Shown: positions 12,690 to 22,614, numbered from the stretch's first letter. The stretch is DNA of 64,000 nucleotides from Gemmatimonadota bacterium (GCA_016714015.1 JADJNZ010000007.1:124001-188000), one strand, 5' to 3'. Translations and numbers: made by a program. Notes: a model not told the origin generated them from the sequence alone.

Positions 12690-13495
12690 GGACGGGCACC
12701 CTCAGGGGAAAGGCCACCGGGAGCGTCACCCTCGGGGGTGTCGTCGAACGGCGGCGGGAGTTCGAACACGTTGCGCAGGATCGCGAGCACGATCCCGGTG
12801 ATCACGTACACCACGCCCACCGGGAAGAAGAACTCCCGCGGCAGGAAGAACAGCGCGAAGATCGACGAGAAGAGCACGGTGATGCCGAGGATGCCGTGCA
12901 GCGTGCGGAAACTGAACTTCGGCCACGCCGGATAGGGCACGTCGGAGATCATGAGCGCCGAGAGGGTGAGCATCAGGTACCGCATGATCGTCTCCCAGGG
13001 CCAGTCGACGAAGAACTCGTTGTAGAGCGGCGTCTGGCTGAACCAGTAGTAGGTCGCGAGCGTGCCGCCGGCGGCCGGGCTCGGCAACCCCTTGAAGTAG
13101 GCGGCCTTCTTTGCCTCGCCCGCCGACTCGATGTTGAAGCGCGCGAGCCGCATCACCGCGCAGGCGGCGAAGATGAAAACGAGGATCCAGTCCCATCCCG
13201 AGTGCCGCAAGACGGCGAAGTACATCATGAACGCCGGGGCGACGCCGAACGAGATCGCGTCCACCAGGGAGTCGAGTTCTTCGCCGAAGGCACTCCCGGT
13301 GTTCGTCGCGCGCGCGATGCGACCGTCGATGGCGTCGCAGAAGGCGCCGAGCACGATGTACCATCCCGCCTGCACATGCTGACCGCGCGAGGCCGAGACG
13401 ATGGCGAAGATGCCGAAGAACAGGTTCGCGAGCGTGAAGCCGTTGGGCAGCATCACGAGCGAGGGGCGCGGGAACCGTCGGCGCTCGGGCTTCAT
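12686..13495 (-). CDS. pssA: CDP-diacylglycerol--serine O-phosphatidyltransferase
   Basis: The enzyme makes phosphatidylserine from CDP-diacylglycerol and L-serine in the inner membrane. The 269-residue protein has several hydrophobic helices. The CDP-alcohol phosphatidyltransferase signature D-G-x2-A-R-x8-G-x3-D-x3-D is visible as DAIDGRIARATNTGSAFGEE followed by LDSLVDAISFG. The C-terminal ~25 residues are polar and Pro/Gly-rich. psd lies directly upstream in the operon with a four-base ATGA overlap, so both steps from CDP-DAG to phosphatidylethanolamine are encoded together. Confidence 0.96.
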   Translation of the reverse strand: MKPERRRFPRPSLVMLPNGFTLANLFFGIFAIVSASRGQHVQAGWYIVLGAFCDAIDGRIARATNTGSAFGEELDSLVDAISFGVAPAFMMYFAVLRHSGWDWILVFIFAACAVMRLARFNIESAGEAKKAAYFKGLPSPAAGGTLATYYWFSQTPLYNEFFVDWPWETIMRYLMLTLSALMISDVPYPAWPKFSFRTLHGILGITVLFSSIFALFFLPREFFFPVGVVYVITGIVLAILRNVFELPPPFDDTPEGDAPGGLSPEGARP

Positions 13496-14138
13496 TTCGG
13501 GAGCTCCGCCAGCACCGTCACGCCGGCCTGGGGCCGCTCGCCGAGCGCCACCTTCACGACCGAGCCGACGGGGACGAAGACGTCGACGCGGGACCCGAAC
13601 CGGATGAGGCCCATGCGCTCCCCCTGTTCCGCGTCATCTCCCTCGCGGCTGTAGGTCACGATGCGCCGGGCGATGAGCCCGGCGATCTGCCGGAAGAGCA
13701 CGCGATGCCGGGCCGTCTGCACGCCGATGGAGCTCTGTTCGTTCTCGAGTGACGCCTTGTCGGCCGCGGCATTGAGGAACTTGCCCGGGTTGTAGTGCAC
13801 GTAGGCGACCTTCCCGCTCACCGGATACCGGTTGACGTGCACGTTGAAGACGTTCATGAAGACGGAGATGCGGATCGCGCGCCCGTGCAGGAAGGCGGGC
13901 TCGTCGACCTCGACGATGTCGATCACGCGGCCGTCGGCGGGCGAGATCACCAGTCGCTCGCCGCGCGCTCCCGACCGTTCGGGATCGCGGAAGAAGTACG
14001 CCACCCAGAGCACGAGGAGCGTCAGGACGAACGCGAGCAGCCAGAGCGGCCACGAGCGGCGCGCGAGCGCCCCCGCGTACGCCGCGGCGGCGAGCGCCAT
14101 GGCGATCAGGATGAAGGGGATCCCTTCACGGGCAAAGT

Positions 14139-14142
<4 letters not shown>
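13492..14142 (-). CDS. psd: Phosphatidylserine decarboxylase proenzyme
   Basis: Psd turns phosphatidylserine into phosphatidylethanolamine and uses a pyruvoyl group made by self-cleavage. This 216-residue protein belongs to the short (type II, archaeal-like) family. There is an N-terminal hydrophobic pair of helices (residues ~8-50), VISPADGRVIDI, VFMNVFNVHVNR, and the cleavage motif FGSRVDVFVP, where Gly-Ser is the autoprocessing site. The start GTG 14142 overlaps the purC stop (GTGA). pssA follows with a four-base overlap. Confidence 0.96.
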
Positions 14143-15067
<925 letters not shown>

Positions 15068-15071
<4 letters not shown>

Positions 15072-16501
15072 ACGCGGACCTCCTCGCGGGCGGGGCCGGA
15101 CTCGCCCGCTGCGGACAGGATGGGGTCCACGACCTCCGTGAGGAAGTCGTCGACCTGGTGCGCCGAGCGCCCGATGAAGCGCGCCGGGTCGAGCGAGTCC
15201 CGAAGCGCGTCGCCAGGGACCGTCCACGACGGGTCGCCGGCGAGGCGATCGAGCATGTCGTTGGCCCTTCCCTCGTCCTTCATCGCTCGCGCCGCCGCGA
15301 TGGAGTGGACGCGGATCACCTCGTGCGCGTCCTGGCGCGACATCCCGGCGGCGACGGCGCGCACGATCAGCGACTCGGTCGCCATGAAGGGGAGCTCCTC
15401 GCGGATCCGTTGCCGGATGCGCGCCGTATGCACCTCGAGCCCGCTCGCCACGTTCTCCATCAGGATGAGGATCGCATCGGTCGCGAGGAAGGCTTCGGGG
15501 ATCACGAGCCGGCGGATCGCCGAATCGTCGAGCGTGCGCTCGAAGTACTGTACCGCGTGCGTCTGGTTGGCCGTGCCGGCGACCTGCTGGACGAACCGCG
15601 CGAGGCTGTTGATCCGTTCCGACCGCATCGGATTGCGCTTGTATGCCATCGCCGACGAGCCGATCTGATCCTTCTCGAAGGGCTCCTCGATCTCGCCGAA
15701 GCTCTGGAGCATCCGCAGGTCACTCGCGAACTTCGCCGCGCTCGTCGCGATCCCGGCGACCACGTCGAGCACGTGCGCGTCGATCTTGCGCGAATACGTC
15801 TGGCCGCTCACCGGGATGGAGCCGGGGAACCCCATGGCGTGGCAGACGCGGCGGTCGAGCTCGCGGACCTTCGCATGGTCACCGCCGAAGAGCTCGAGGA
15901 AGCTCGCCTGGGTCCCCGTCGTGCCCTTCACGCCGCGCATCGGCAGCGTCGCGATGCGATGGTCCAGATCGGCGAGGTCGAGGACGAGGTCCTGCAGCCA
16001 CAGCGTCGCGCGCTTGCCCACCGTGGTGAGCTGCGCCGATTGCAGGTGCGTGTAGCCGAGCGTCGGTTCGGCGCGCCAGTCGCGCGCGAACGCCGAGAGG
16101 CTCCGGACCAGCGCGATCACCCGGCCCCGCAGGAGCTCGAGGCCGCGCCGCATCTGGATGAGGTCCCCGTTGTCGGTCACGTAACAGCTCGTGGCGCCCA
16201 GATGGATGACGCCCTTCGCCGCGGGGGCGACATCGCCGAAGGCGTGCACGTGCGCCATCACGTCGTGCCGGAAGCGCTTCTCGTACCCGGCAACGACGGC
16301 GAAATCGATGTCGTCGAGGTGCGCGCGCATCTCCCCAATCGCCGCCGCGGGGATGTCGATGCCGAGCGCCTGCTCGTGCTCCGCGAGCGCGAGCCAGAGC
16401 CGGCGCCAGAGCCCGTGCCGGGTCTGCGCGCTCCACAGTTCGAGCATCGCCTTGGAGGCGTAGCGTTCGGCGAGCGGGGACTTGTACTGCGCGTGCGTCA
16501 T
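15068..16501 (-). CDS. purB: Adenylosuccinate lyase
   Basis: PurB cleaves SAICAR and adenylosuccinate with release of fumarate, so it serves two steps of AMP synthesis. The 477-residue protein has the fumarase/aspartase fold. It shows HLGATSCYVTDNGD, TLGYTHLQSAQ, GVKGTTGTQASFLELF and the catalytic signature IGSSAMAYKRNPMRSE with its flexible serine loop. ATG 16501 overlaps the stop of the HtrA-like gene, and the purC ATG overlaps its own stop. PurB, PurC, PurF, PurL, PurQ and PurS are all in this cluster; purD, purE, purH, purM and purN are not. Confidence 0.98.
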
Positions 16502-17940
16502 GAGATGCGGAAGTCAGTGGAGTAGACGGTGCCCGCACGCTCGAAGAACATGCGGATGGGACCGCGCCCGCTGTAGTACTCGAGCACCCGCGCGGCCTGC
16601 TGCGCGTCGGTGACCGGTGTGCGGTTGATCTGGATGATGACGTCGCCCGGCTGCAGGCCGAGCGCCTGCTGCACACGCTCGGTGACCTGGTAGACCACGG
16701 CGCCCTGCGCGCTCCGTACGCCGCGCTCCGCACGGATCGCCGCCGTGAGGGAGACGAGTTCGAGCTCGCGGAGGACCGCGACCTTCTCCGCGCCGACCTC
16801 CGGCAGGTCCTTCACGCGTACGCTCACCGACTGCTCGCGGCTCCCGCGCCGCACCTGGAGCGGCGCCGTGTCCCCCACGCGGAGCTCGAGCAGCTCGGCC
16901 TCCCAGTCGTACGGGTTGCGGATGGTGCGGTCCCGCGAGCGGATGATCACGTCCCCTTCGCGCAGCCCGGCCTCGGCGGCCGGGCTGCCCGGCACGATGC
17001 GCTCGATGGTCGCGCCGGCGGTGAGCGACCCGCGGCCGGCGCTCGCGCCGGTCTGCACGACCTTTACGCCGATCCACGGACGGCGGACACTGCCGTGCGC
17101 GAGCAGGTCCTCCGCCACGCGACGCGCGCGATCGATCGGGATCGCGAACCCGAGCCCGATCGAACCGCCGCTCGGCGTGTAGATCGACGAGTTCACGCCC
17201 ACCACCTCGCCGGTCGCTGCGATGAGCGGCCCACCCGAGTTGCCGGGGTTGATCGAGGCGTCGGTCTGGATCATGTCCACATAGACGCCCGGTCCGTCAC
17301 CGCGGCCCGTGAGGTTGCGTCCCACTCCGCTCACCACACCCGCCGTTACGCTCGGCTCCGAGTTGCCGAGCAGGAAGCCGTAGGGGTTGCCGATCGCGAT
17401 GACCCATTCGCCGATGAGCAGGCCGCGCGAGGTCCCCAGTGGCGCCGTGGGGAGGTCCGCCGCGTCGATCTTCAGCACGGCGAGGTCGTTGAGTTCGTCC
17501 TCGCCGATGACCGTCGCCGGGTAGGTGGTACCGTCGCGCAGCGCGACCTGCACGCGGCTCGCGCCGCTGATCACGTGCGCGTTCGTGACGATCACGCCGT
17601 CCGCCCGCACGATGAAGCCGGACCCGATGCCTGAGGCGACCTCCTGACCGGAGCGCGAGCCGAAGAACAGGTCGAACGGTGAGGCGGAGGTGCGCTGCAG
17701 GCGCTCGGTCTGCACCGTGACGACGGCGGGCGAGACCCGCGCCACCGCCTCGGTGATCGCCGTCCGGCGGGATCCCGCGATCGCCTGCGGCGAGGGGTCC
17801 GGCGCGGGCAACTGCGTGCTCGGCGCGCCGGCCGGGGGCCGCTTGGTGGTCTGCGCGTCGGACAGGCTCGGATTCGCGCCCTCGCAGGCGGCGAGCGCGA
17901 GGAAGAGAACGGGACCGAGATGGCGCACGAGGCGGGACAT
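16498..17940 (-). CDS. HtrA/DegP-type serine protease, predicted lipoprotein, two PDZ domains
   Basis: This 480-residue trypsin-like protease should act in the periplasm in protein quality control. The N terminus has a hydrophobic stretch ending in LALAAC, a lipobox with Cys19, so the enzyme is probably lipid-anchored, unlike soluble DegP. The catalytic triad is His122 (VTNAHV), Asp152 (LNDLAVLKID) and Ser235 (NPGNSGGPL). Two PDZ domains follow: one around residues 290-380 (GSPAAEAGLREGDVIIRSRD) and a second around 400-470 (QALGLQPGDVIIQINRTPV). The stop overlaps the purB ATG, and eight bases separate its ATG from the transaldolase-like gene. Confidence 0.95.
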   Translation of the reverse strand: MSRLVRHLGPVLFLALAACEGANPSLSDAQTTKRPPAGAPSTQLPAPDPSPQAIAGSRRTAITEAVARVSPAVVTVQTERLQRTSASPFDLFFGSRSGQEVASGIGSGFIVRADGVIVTNAHVISGASRVQVALRDGTTYPATVIGEDELNDLAVLKIDAADLPTAPLGTSRGLLIGEWVIAIGNPYGFLLGNSEPSVTAGVVSGVGRNLTGRGDGPGVYVDMIQTDASINPGNSGGPLIAATGEVVGVNSSIYTPSGGSIGLGFAIPIDRARRVAEDLLAHGSVRRPWIGVKVVQTGASAGRGSLTAGATIERIVPGSPAAEAGLREGDVIIRSRDRTIRNPYDWEAELLELRVGDTAPLQVRRGSREQSVSVRVKDLPEVGAEKVAVLRELELVSLTAAIRAERGVRSAQGAVVYQVTERVQQALGLQPGDVIIQINRTPVTDAQQAARVLEYYSGRGPIRMFFERAGTVYSTDFRIS

Positions 17941-17948
17941 GCGTCGGC

Positions 17949-18614
17949 TCACTTGGTGCGGCGCGGCTTGGCGCGCCGGCTGATGTCGCCGAGGAACCGA
18001 TCGAGCCCGCGATCGGTGAGCGGATGCTGCAGGAAGCCGTGCAGCGCGGCCGGCGTGACCACCGCCGCGTCCGCGCCGGCCGTCGCGAGCTCGGCGAAGC
18101 GCGTCGCGCTCGGCGCGCCGGCCGCCACAACGTCGCACTCCAGCCGCGAACGCTCGATCGCCTCGCGCAGCGCACGGATCACCGATTCCGGCGGATGCCC
18201 GACGGCCTCGAGCGCGTCGACGGGCACCACGACGTGCGACGCCCCCGCCTTGGCGGCGAGCAGTCCCTGAGCGACGGAGTGGACGAGCGTCGCCGCCACC
18301 CGGACGCCCTCGGCGGCGAGCCGGCGCATGGCCGGGAGGGCATCCTCCACCAGCGGCACCGCGACGATGAGGTGCTCCGAGAGCTTCGCCAGCGTCTTCC
18401 CGCCGCGCACGATCTCGGCCGCGTCGAGCGACGGGACCGACGCGAAGATCGGCAGGGTGGTGCGCTCGGCCAACTCGGCGAGGAGCTCGCGGGGATCCGC
18501 GTGCGGCAACTCGGCCGCGAGCACCGCGGGCGTCGCGACCACACCGTCGAGCAGCCCGGCCGCGGTGGCCCAGCGGATCTCTTCGGCGGCGACGGTGGCG
18601 AGATAGAGGCGCAT
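17949..18614 (-). CDS. Transaldolase/fructose-6-phosphate aldolase-fold protein lacking the catalytic residues
   Basis: The 221-residue protein aligns end to end, with the same numbering, to E. coli fructose-6-phosphate aldolase (FSA, TalC/MipB family). The catalytic residues known for FSA are replaced: Asp6 is Ala6 (RLYLATV), Asn28 is Thr28 (GVVATPA), the Schiff-base Lys85 is Ala85 (LIVAVPLVED), Tyr131 is Pro131 and Ser166 is Gly166. Structural motifs such as TLVHSVAQGLLAAKAGA remain. I therefore expect the barrel fold but no aldolase activity. The ATG at 18614 overlaps the truA stop as TGATG; a TTG one codon upstream is a weaker start. Its role is unknown. Confidence 0.85.
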   Translation of the reverse strand: MRLYLATVAAEEIRWATAAGLLDGVVATPAVLAAELPHADPRELLAELAERTTLPIFASVPSLDAAEIVRGGKTLAKLSEHLIVAVPLVEDALPAMRRLAAEGVRVAATLVHSVAQGLLAAKAGASHVVVPVDALEAVGHPPESVIRALREAIERSRLECDVVAAGAPSATRFAELATAGADAAVVTPAALHGFLQHPLTDRGLDRFLGDISRRAKPRRTK

Positions 18615-19399
18615 CAAGGCGTCAGGTACAGGTCGGCGGGATAGGTGACCTCCTCGAGGCAGAGCCCCACCGACGGCGCGGGGGGCGACACCTCGTCATT
18701 CCGGTCGGCGGAGAGCAGCGCGGTGAAGTCCTCCTTCGGCCGCTTGCCACTCGCCACCTCGAGCATCGTGCCCACCAGGAAACGCACCATGTGGTGCAGG
18801 AACCGATTGGCCTTGATGTCGAACACCAGCCCTTCCGGGAGCCCCGCTGCTGCCGGGCGCCACCGGGCGAGATGCACGTCGCACCTGTGATCGTCGTCCG
18901 TCGGCGCGGTGCCGCGCACGGCGAAGCCCCGGAACGTGTGCATCCCCACCAACCGCGTCGCGCACCAATCGAGCACCTCGCGGTCGAGGGCCCGGGTCCA
19001 AGGGAGCGTCCACCGCCGCCGGAACGGCGACGCAGCTCCCTCGTCGAGCCCCACCGCGTAACTGTAGCGGCGAGCGGTCGCACTGAAACGCGCGTGGAAC
19101 CGCGGCCGCATCTCGCTGGCCGCCGCGACCCACAGATCCTCCGGGAGCTTCTCATTGAGGACTCGCCGCATCTTCTCCGCCGTCCAGTGCTCGGCGACGG
19201 TGATCCCGGCGACCTGTCCTCGCGCATGCACCCCCGCGTCCGTCCGGCCCGCCCCGGTCACGCGCACAGGGGCCCCGGCCATGCCGGACAACGTGGCCTC
19301 AAGGACCCCTTGCACGGTGCGCCGTCCGGGTTGGACCTGCCAGCCGGCGAACTCGGTGCCGTCGTAGTGCAAGACCAGTTGGAGGGTGCGCTCCGCCAT
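18614..19399 (-). CDS. truA: tRNA pseudouridine(38-40) synthase
   Basis: TruA converts uridines 38-40 of the tRNA anticodon arm to pseudouridine. The 261-residue protein has the catalytic motif GAGRTDAGVHARGQVA with the essential Asp, the N-terminal LHYDGTEFAGWQVQPG and the C-terminal ANRFLHHMVRFLVG. ATG 19399 was preferred to upstream start codons because the similarity starts at LQLVLHYDG and a promoter lies directly in front. It is the first gene of the minus-strand run. The downstream gene overlaps by one base. Confidence 0.97.
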   Translation of the reverse strand: MAERTLQLVLHYDGTEFAGWQVQPGRRTVQGVLEATLSGMAGAPVRVTGAGRTDAGVHARGQVAGITVAEHWTAEKMRRVLNEKLPEDLWVAAASEMRPRFHARFSATARRYSYAVGLDEGAASPFRRRWTLPWTRALDREVLDWCATRLVGMHTFRGFAVRGTAPTDDDHRCDVHLARWRPAAAGLPEGLVFDIKANRFLHHMVRFLVGTMLEVASGKRPKEDFTALLSADRNDEVSPPAPSVGLCLEEVTYPADLYLTP

Positions 19400-19406
19400 C
19401 GCGGGA

Positions 19407-19435
19407 AACCTACCGCGCGAGACGGGTCGATTCAA
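19407..19435 (-). promoter_or_regulatory. Promoter of truA, apparently leaderless
   Basis: On the minus strand there is TTGAAT (19430-19435), a 17-base spacer and TAGGTT (19407-19412). The -10 box ends seven bases before the truA ATG at 19399. That distance places transcription start at or next to the start codon, so the mRNA would be leaderless. No Shine-Dalgarno sequence is visible. It is the clearest promoter of the window and may serve the genes down to 4499. Confidence 0.6.
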
Positions 19436-19521
19436 GCAACGCGGACCGCACATCGGTGCAGCGGACGTGCGCTCGCGCTTCGATTGACTTTGTGGGTCGC
19501 GTGGGGGAGCTTTCCCCGTCC

Positions 19522-20829
19522 ATGACTGCGCGCACGCTCCCTTCGCTCGCCCAAGCCCTCGGCAGCGCCACCGACCTCGACGCCGCCCTCGTCTCACTCG
19601 CCGGCGCGGTCGCCGAGAACGACCGGGACGCGCAGGTCGCGCTGCTCCGGTTCGATCCGCGCCAGGGACTCGTCCGCGAGCGGCTCGCGGTCCGCGATGG
19701 ACGCGTGGAACGGGCCCCCCTCGAGACCTCGCTCGAGCAGCTGCCGCGGCAGGTCCTGCGCACCGTGCAGGACGGCGGCACCTTCGGCGATGTCGGCGAG
19801 GAGCCGCCGGCGTACGCGCGACTCTTCAAGCTCGGGGCCGCCGACGAAGGGGCGACGGTGGCCCTCCGGGGAATCAAGGTCGATGGGCAGCTCGTCGCCG
19901 TGCTCTCGCTGGTCGAGCCCAAGCGGGTCTTCGGCACGCGGGCCGTCGAACGCGTGGCGCCGCTCGCCGGACTCTTCGAGCTCGCCCTCGCGCGCTTCCA
20001 CGACCGCGAGGTGCGCGACGAGGCCCGGAAGACCCTCGAGGAGGTCACCCAGCGCGTCCACGGCGAGTACCTCACGCGGCTCTCGGAGCTGGAACGCCAG
20101 GTCGCGCACGCGCGGCTCACCGCCTCGCAGCCGGTGGTCGATCCGGCGGAGGCCGTCGCCCGCGAGCGCGAGGAGGCGCGTCGGGCGGAGGAGTCGCGCC
20201 GGACGTTGCGCAAGCTCGCGGCCCTCGAGCACCAGCTGACCGCCTCGGTCGGCCAGCTCGAGCAGGCGCACATCGAGCTCCATCGGCGCAGCGAGGCGCT
20301 GCGGTCGCGCACGCGGACGCTCTACCTGCTCGACCGGGTCATGACCCTCGCCGCCGAGACGAAGGACCCGCACCGGCTCTCGGAAGGACTCCTCGCGTTG
20401 GTGGGCGACGACATGCAGTCGCTCCGGTGCTCGCTCTTCCTCGTCGGGAAGGAGCCGGGGACGATCTACCTCGCCGCGGCGCGAGGCCTCGCGCCGCACG
20501 TGCAGATCGGCAAGGTGGTCGCCATCGGACATGGGGTCGCCGGTCGTGTCGCCGAGCGCCGCGAGCCGATGCTCGTGGTCGACGCCGTCGATGCGAAGCA
20601 GCAGCCGCTCCTCGGCGACGACTATCTGACCACCGGGTCGTTCATCTCGTTCCCGCTCGTGCTCCACGATGAGCTCGTCGGCGTGGTCAACCTGACCAAT
20701 CGGGCCCAGCAGGGCCTGTTCGTCGAGGAGGACGTCGAGCGCGTGCGCATGCTCGGCCTCGTCATCTCGCTCATCGCGAGCGAGGCGCGGCTCCCGGACC
20801 GGCTTCACGGCTCCATCCGTGAGCGGTAG
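19522..20829 (+). CDS. Double GAF-domain protein with central coiled coil
   Basis: This 435-residue protein appears soluble, with no membrane segment. The N-terminal ~160 residues look like a divergent GAF domain (ALLRFDPRQGLVRERL, QLVAVLSLVEP). Residues ~170-275 are charged and predicted coiled coil. Residues ~285-420 form a better GAF domain: LYLLDRVMTLAAET, CSLFLVGKEPGTIYLAAARG, VVAIGHGVAGRVAERREPMLV and LVGVVNLTNR. No output domain is attached, so it may sense a small ligand and signal through a partner. The ATG at 19522 is the chosen start; the frame is open upstream. Its end overlaps trpD by 11 bases, implying co-expression with tryptophan synthesis. Confidence 0.75.
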   Translation: MTARTLPSLAQALGSATDLDAALVSLAGAVAENDRDAQVALLRFDPRQGLVRERLAVRDGRVERAPLETSLEQLPRQVLRTVQDGGTFGDVGEEPPAYARLFKLGAADEGATVALRGIKVDGQLVAVLSLVEPKRVFGTRAVERVAPLAGLFELALARFHDREVRDEARKTLEEVTQRVHGEYLTRLSELERQVAHARLTASQPVVDPAEAVAREREEARRAEESRRTLRKLAALEHQLTASVGQLEQAHIELHRRSEALRSRTRTLYLLDRVMTLAAETKDPHRLSEGLLALVGDDMQSLRCSLFLVGKEPGTIYLAAARGLAPHVQIGKVVAIGHGVAGRVAERREPMLVVDAVDAKQQPLLGDDYLTTGSFISFPLVLHDELVGVVNLTNRAQQGLFVEEDVERVRMLGLVISLIASEARLPDRLHGSIRER

Positions 20830-21853
20830 CGTCATCCAGGCGGTCCTCCGGACGCTGGCCGCGGGGGAGAGGCTGGACGGGGAAGGGGCAGCGGCGGTGT
20901 TCCGGGTCGTCATGTCCGGCGAGGCGAGCCCGGCGCAGATGGCGGCGCTGCTGATGGGGCTCCGCGTGCGCGGCGAGACCTCAAGCGAGGTCGCCGGGGC
21001 CGCCCGCGCGCTGCGCGAAGCGATGACGCGACTGGATGTCCCGACGCCCGACTCCCTGGTCGACACCTGCGGTACCGGTGGTGGCACGGTCACCACGTTC
21101 AACATCTCCACTGCGGCGGCCCTCCTGGCGGCCGGCGCCGGCGTCCGGATCGCGAAGCACGGCAACCGCTCCTTCACCTCCCGGTCCGGGAGCGCCGACG
21201 TGCTCGAGGCGCTGGGCGTCGCGATCGACGTGCCGGTGGAGAGGATGCGGCGGGTGCTCGACGACGCCGGCATCGTCTTCATGTTCGCGCCGACCATGCA
21301 CCCGGCGATGCGTCACGTCGGTCCGGTCCGCCGGGAACTCGCGATCCAGACGGTCATGAACCTGGTGGGTCCGTTGGCGAACCCCGCCGGGGCGGGGCGT
21401 CAGGTCGTCGGAGTCGCGGATCCCGCGCGGCTCGAGCTGATCGCCGGGGCGCTGAGCGAGCTCGGGACCGCGCACTCGCTCGTGGTGCACGGGGCGCCAG
21501 GGATGGACGAGATCTCGCCGCTCGGTCCGACCACGGTCCTGGAGCTGAAGGAGGGCCGCATCGCCAGGTGGAGCATCGATCCCGCCGCGCTGGGGTTCCG
21601 CGACGTCGATGCTTCCGATCTCGTCGGCGGAGAGCCGGCGCAGAATGCGCTGGTGATCGAGCGCGTGCTCATGGGGAAGGGGCCTCCGGGGGCGGAGGCG
21701 GCGGTGCTGCTGAATGCGGCTGCGGCGATCTACGTCGCGGGCCTGGCCTCATCGATCGAGGCCGGACTCCACGCGGCCCGCGCGGCGCTCGGCGCGGGCA
21801 AGGGGTGGGACGCGCTCGGCCGACTGCGGGCCGCCACCGCGACGCACCGATGA
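20819..21853 (+). CDS. trpD: Anthranilate phosphoribosyltransferase
   Basis: TrpD transfers phosphoribosyl from PRPP to anthranilate. The 344-residue product has the family length. The PRPP-binding motif is DTCGTGGGTVTTFNIST, and KHGNRSFTSRSGSADVLEALG and PTMHPAMRHVGPVRREL complete the active site. The start is GTG 20819, inside the 3' end of the GAF gene; no later start preserves the N-terminal helix. It is separated from trpC by the convergently oriented lexA. trpE and trpG are not in the window. Confidence 0.97.
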   Translation: MSGSVIQAVLRTLAAGERLDGEGAAAVFRVVMSGEASPAQMAALLMGLRVRGETSSEVAGAARALREAMTRLDVPTPDSLVDTCGTGGGTVTTFNISTAAALLAAGAGVRIAKHGNRSFTSRSGSADVLEALGVAIDVPVERMRRVLDDAGIVFMFAPTMHPAMRHVGPVRRELAIQTVMNLVGPLANPAGAGRQVVGVADPARLELIAGALSELGTAHSLVVHGAPGMDEISPLGPTTVLELKEGRIARWSIDPAALGFRDVDASDLVGGEPAQNALVIERVLMGKGPPGAEAAVLLNAAAAIYVAGLASSIEAGLHAARAALGAGKGWDALGRLRAATATHR

Positions 21854-21896
21854 GTCGTGGCGACGGCCTTCTTTCGTCTTCTGTCTCCACTCCGCC

Positions 21897-22505
21897 CTAG
21901 TACCTCCGCATCACCCCGACCACGATCCCCTGCACGCGCACCTGGCTCTCGTGCACGTAGATCGGCGTCATGGTCGCGTTCGCCGGCTGGAGCCGGATGC
22001 GCCCGTCCCGCTCCCGGTAGTACCGCTTCACGGTCGCGCCCGCGTCCTCGACCATCGCGATCACCATCTCCCCGTTGTCCGCCGACGGCCGATCGTGCAC
22101 GACGACGTAGTCGCCGTCGGAGATCTGGTCCTCGATCATCGAGTTCCCGCGGACCTTGAGCACGTAGTGGTTGCCAGCACGCCGCACGAAATCGTCGGGA
22201 ACGGCGATCGTCTCGTGGGTCTCGAAGGCCTCGATCGGGACACCGGCCGCGACAGCGCCCATTACCTGGAGCTCGATCGCCTTCGGGAAGATGTCCGACG
22301 GGAGGATCTCGATCGCGCGGCTCTCGTTGTACGAGCGCTTGATGTAGCCCTTCCGCTCGAGGTTCGACAGGTGCTCGTGCACCGTGGCGAGTGAGTTATA
22401 GTTGAACTGTTCAGCGATCTCCTCGAAGCTCGGAGCATATCCGTGCTCACCGGCGTAGCTGGTGAGGAAGTCCAGGATCTGGCGCTGGCGCTTGGTGAGC
22501 GGCAT
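21897..22505 (-). CDS. lexA: LexA repressor (SOS regulator)
   Basis: LexA represses DNA-damage genes and self-cleaves when RecA is activated. The 202-residue protein has an N-terminal winged helix (TKRQRQILDFL, SFEEIAEQFNYNSLATVHEH) and the S24 peptidase domain. The cleavage site is Ala87-Gly88 (AVAAGVP), with Ser122 in RGNSM and Lys160 in GATVKRYY as the dyad. The recognition helix differs from the E. coli form, so a different operator is expected. ATG 22505 is the natural start, since MPLTKRQRQIL matches the family. The gene is divergent from trpC, with putative operators between them. Confidence 0.97.
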   Translation of the reverse strand: MPLTKRQRQILDFLTSYAGEHGYAPSFEEIAEQFNYNSLATVHEHLSNLERKGYIKRSYNESRAIEILPSDIFPKAIELQVMGAVAAGVPIEAFETHETIAVPDDFVRRAGNHYVLKVRGNSMIEDQISDGDYVVVHDRPSADNGEMVIAMVEDAGATVKRYYRERDGRIRLQPANATMTPIYVHESQVRVQGIVVGVMRRY

Positions 22506-22540
22506 CTCGGCGGTCCCTGCGGATGGGGATGAGGACGGCG

Positions 22541-22556
22541 TGGCCAACGGTGGCCA
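22541..22556. repeat. TGGCCA-ACGG-TGGCCA inverted repeat in the lexA-trpC gap
   Basis: Two TGGCCA half-sites flank ACGG, giving a near-perfect 16-base palindrome about 36 bases upstream of the lexA ATG. It could be an operator for a dimeric regulator or a leader hairpin of the lexA mRNA. No known factor can be named from the sequence. Confidence 0.3.
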
Positions 22557-22571
22557 TCGTGCGTTAGACTC

Positions 22572-22614
22572 CCGAACAGTACCCGAAGTAACGGTATCCG
22601 AACATTGCCCGAAG
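22572..22614. promoter_or_regulatory. Tandem direct repeats CCGAACA-N3-CCCGAAG, putative LexA boxes
   Basis: CCGAACAgtaCCCGAAG (22572-22588) is followed by CCGAACAttgCCCGAAG (22598-22614), 26 bases start to start, with 14 of 17 positions identical. Each copy contains GAAC-N7-GAAG, equivalent to CTTC-N7-GTTC on the lexA strand. This resembles the GTTC-N7-GTTC direct-repeat LexA operator known from alphaproteobacteria. The pair lies 66-110 bases upstream of the lexA ATG, and the second copy reaches into the assumed trpC start. Autoregulation of lexA is the simplest reading. TAGACT at 22565-22570 is a possible plus-strand -10 box touching copy one. Confidence 0.55.

Noticed and set aside
21854..21896. 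Terminator between convergent trpD and lexA
   Set aside because: The 43-base gap has pyrimidine runs (CTTCTTTCGTCTTCTG) but no inverted repeat.
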